From an uncultured Acidimicrobiaceae bacterium (GTDB lineage: Bacteria > Actinomycetota > Acidimicrobiia > Acidimicrobiales > MedAcidi-G1): a stretch of DNA of 54,021 nt. The notes under the pieces were generated by a model. That model made no database searches, was not told the origin of the DNA, and worked only from the letters and a program-made list of their open reading frames with translations. This document shows, piece after piece, positions 52,406 to 54,021 of this stretch. Location of the stretch: assembly GCA_913030665.1 (NCBI GenBank), contig CAJWFS010000007.1, forward strand, positions 1 to 54,021, in the 5' to 3' direction. Position 1 is the stretch's first letter. Every line of letters starts with the position of its first letter. A program made the translations under genes and the position numbers.

Positions 52406-53184
52406 TCCGTCGGCTCGTCGTCTACGGCGAGGAGGTCGTCGTCGGTGATGGCCCTGCCGTAGATGTGACGGAAGGTCTCGTCGGTGACGTCGGCGATGTC
52501 GCCGTCGAAGACAACCTCGCCGTCGCGTAGCCCGACGAGGCGGCGGCCGAACTCCCGGGCCAGGTCCAGGAAGTGGAGGTTGACCATGGTGGTGATGCCC
52601 ATCTCCTGGTTGATGCGCCTCAGGTCGCCCATGATCTGACGGCTGGTCACCGGATCCAAGGCGGCCACCGGCTCGTCGGCCAGCATCACAGATGGCTCCT
52701 GGGCCAGTGCCCGGGCGATCCCCACCCGTTGCTGCTGGCCCCCGGAGAGGTCTGCAGCCCGGACGTACGCCTTCTCGACGATGCCGACCCTCTCGAGTGC
52801 CTGCATGGCGATCTCGGTGTCTGTCGCCGGCCAGAGGCCGGTTGTGGACCGCCAGGCCGGAACCGATGCCAGACGACCCATCAGCACGTTGTTCAGCACC
52901 GAGGTGCGGTTCACCAGGTTGAACGTCTGGAAGATCATCCCGATCCGGGACCGGATGGCCCGCAGTTCGGCGCTCTGGGCCCCGACCACCTCGGTCCCGT
53001 GGATGGTGATGGATCCCGAGGTGGCGGGGACGAGGCCGTTAAGGGCCCGCAGGAGTGTGGACTTGCCTGCTCCGGAGAGACCGACGACCACGACGAACTC
53101 GCCGTCGTCGATCCTGAGGTCGACGTTGCGTAGTGCCCGAACACCGCCCCGGTAGGTGACCGAGACGTCGTTAAACCGGATCAC
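52402..53184 (-). CDS. phnC: Phosphonate-type ABC transporter ATPase
   Basis: The 260-residue ATPase has Walker A GLSGAGKSTLLRALNGL, the signature LSGGQQQRVGIARAL and Walker B VMLADEPVAALDPVTSRQIM. RIGMIFQTFNLVNRTSVLNNVLMGRL, read in two blocks, is diagnostic of PhnC. It powers uptake of phosphonate, phosphite or a related anion. GTG 53184 precedes the first conserved strand (IRFNDVSVTY). Confidence 0.88.
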   Translation of the reverse strand: MIRFNDVSVTYRGGVRALRNVDLRIDDGEFVVVVGLSGAGKSTLLRALNGLVPATSGSITIHGTEVVGAQSAELRAIRSRIGMIFQTFNLVNRTSVLNNVLMGRLASVPAWRSTTGLWPATDTEIAMQALERVGIVEKAYVRAADLSGGQQQRVGIARALAQEPSVMLADEPVAALDPVTSRQIMGDLRRINQEMGITTMVNLHFLDLAREFGRRLVGLRDGEVVFDGDIADVTDETFRHIYGRAITDDDLLAVDDEPTE

Positions 53185-53233
53185 GGTCGGCGCGCTGCGT
53201 TCTGTCGGTGGTCGTCGGCTACCCGTCCAGAAG

Positions 53234-54021
53234 TCAGCCCAGGGGCTCGGTGATGCCCAGGGCCTCGGCGGCGTTGCGTACGACGTCGAAGTCGGACTCG
53301 GTGGCCCGGCGGATCGACGTCCAGCCGTAGGTCTCGTCAAACACTGCCTCACCCTCGTCGGTCTCCAGGTAGGCGTAGATGGCGTTGTAGATGGCGGTCC
53401 TCAGCGAGGCCGGCAGAAGGGTGCTGGCGGCCACCACGTCGTTGGGTACCTCCGGAGTGACGTTGAACACGATCACCTTGTCGCCCACGTCGGTCTTCTC
53501 CTTGCGGAGTGAACGACGGGCGTCGTCGTAGGACACGCCGATGTCGGCGTCGCCGTTGTAGACGGCGACAACAGCGGCATCGTGTCCGCCGGTGAAGATC
53601 GGCGTGATGTCGTTGATCGGGTCGATCCCGGCCTCGATGAGCTGCAGGGCCGGGAACAGGTAGCCGGAGGTCGACGACTCGGAGGTGAACGCCACGCGCT
53701 TGCCCCTGATCTTGGACAGGTCGGCGATGCACGAGGTTCCCGGTGACACGTCGCCGGCGTCCACCGACTCGCCCAGGGCCTTGCCGGAATCGCCGAAGTA
53801 GACGCCGACCTGCAAGGCGATGGCATCAAGTGCCCCGACCTGGACCATGCCCTTGTCCGTGTTCTCCAGCGCCGTCGCCGATTCCGGGGCGGTCTCGCAC
53901 AACGACGGGTCGTTGGTCATCCACTGCCCGTGGTAGGTGGCCGCCCCGTAGCGAACGGCCTGGATCAGCACCTCCATGTTGCCGAACTGCTGCTGGGCCA
54001 GCGTGTAGCCGAACGGCCCGA
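53234..54021 (-). CDS. phnD: Phosphonate-type substrate-binding protein, C-terminal part (cut by window edge)
   Basis: About 262 residues are visible, starting GPFGYTLAQQQFGN at the right edge, so the signal peptide and first lobe are missing. Typical PhnD features are VFTGGHDAAVVAVYNGDADIGVSYDD (in blocks; note VA-V-N-G-x-DIG), KVIVFNVTPEVPNDVVAAS and the helical C-terminus. It captures the ligand outside the cell. Ligand choice among phosphonate, phosphite and phosphate cannot be read. It is the first gene of the importer operon as seen. Confidence 0.85.
   Translation of the reverse strand, partial: GPFGYTLAQQQFGNMEVLIQAVRYGAATYHGQWMTNDPSLCETAPESATALENTDKGMVQVGALDAIALQVGVYFGDSGKALGESVDAGDVSPGTSCIADLSKIRGKRVAFTSESSTSGYLFPALQLIEAGIDPINDITPIFTGGHDAAVVAVYNGDADIGVSYDDARRSLRKEKTDVGDKVIVFNVTPEVPNDVVAASTLLPASLRTAIYNAIYAYLETDEGEAVFDETYGWTSIRRATESDFDVVRNAAEALGITEPLG

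Overview
The window is 54 kb of very GC-rich, gene-dense bacterial chromosome. It carries about 65 protein-coding genes, one tRNA, one gene remnant and very short spacers. The organism is most likely an actinobacterium, and by inference a free-living, possibly marine, member of the Acidimicrobiia. Pointers are two luciferase-like (F420-type) oxidoreductases and an FrhB-type F420 protein, the actinobacterial set histidine phosphatase / DUF3090 / SCO1664-type kinase, DUF3107, a PdtaS-type sensor kinase, a septum-formation lipoprotein and high third-position GC. No phage, integron, IS element or CRISPR array was seen, so this looks like a core chromosomal segment.

Layout. 1-9.3 kb: a lipoprotein cut by the window edge, an LLM oxidoreductase, a YceI protein, an MFS carrier, a CBS protein, an acyltransferase, two EamA-type transporters, a glutamine amidotransferase, a flavodoxin, an FmdB zinc ribbon and a short-chain dehydrogenase. 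9.4-16 kb: a GGCT-fold protein, surE, an ABC-F ATPase, a FabH-like synthase, a CysQ-like phosphatase, coaE and a long hibernation factor. 16-24.8 kb: central and lipid metabolism (FAH-family hydrolase, class I fumarase, second LLM enzyme, acetoacetyl-CoA synthetase, MaoC protein) with Fur and TetR regulators and a Nudix hydrolase. 24.9-28 kb: a glycosyltransferase and a glycoside hydrolase with interlocked divergent starts, then a septum-formation lipoprotein. 28.0-34.7 kb: an eight-gene System I cytochrome c maturation operon (ccmABCDEFGH), including a 52-codon ccmD. 34.7-41.3 kb: SixA-like phosphatase, Fe-S type HTH regulator, Mrp carrier, DUF3107, PdtaS-like kinase, glycerophosphodiesterase, lipid kinase and a decayed serine-hydrolase gene. 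41.4-48.7 kb: etfBA, a kinase/phosphatase/unknown operon, a type 5 uracil-DNA glycosylase, a small lipoprotein, an FrhB-like protein and tRNA-Arg(CCG). 49-54 kb: dienelactone hydrolase, a ROK kinase and a phnDCEE phosphonate-type ABC importer.

The strongest unexplained signal is regulatory. About 25 of the genes that begin transcription units have a TANNNT -10 hexamer 6-8 (rarely 9-10) bases before the start codon and usually no Shine-Dalgarno, and five more have a one-base variant. This is the layout expected for leaderless mRNAs. At one divergent pair the two -10 boxes share bases inside a 24-bp spacer. One such promoter precedes a 16-codon mini-ORF whose stop overlaps the start of the glycerophosphodiesterase gene. 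The complete System I Ccm operon is also unusual for an actinobacterium.
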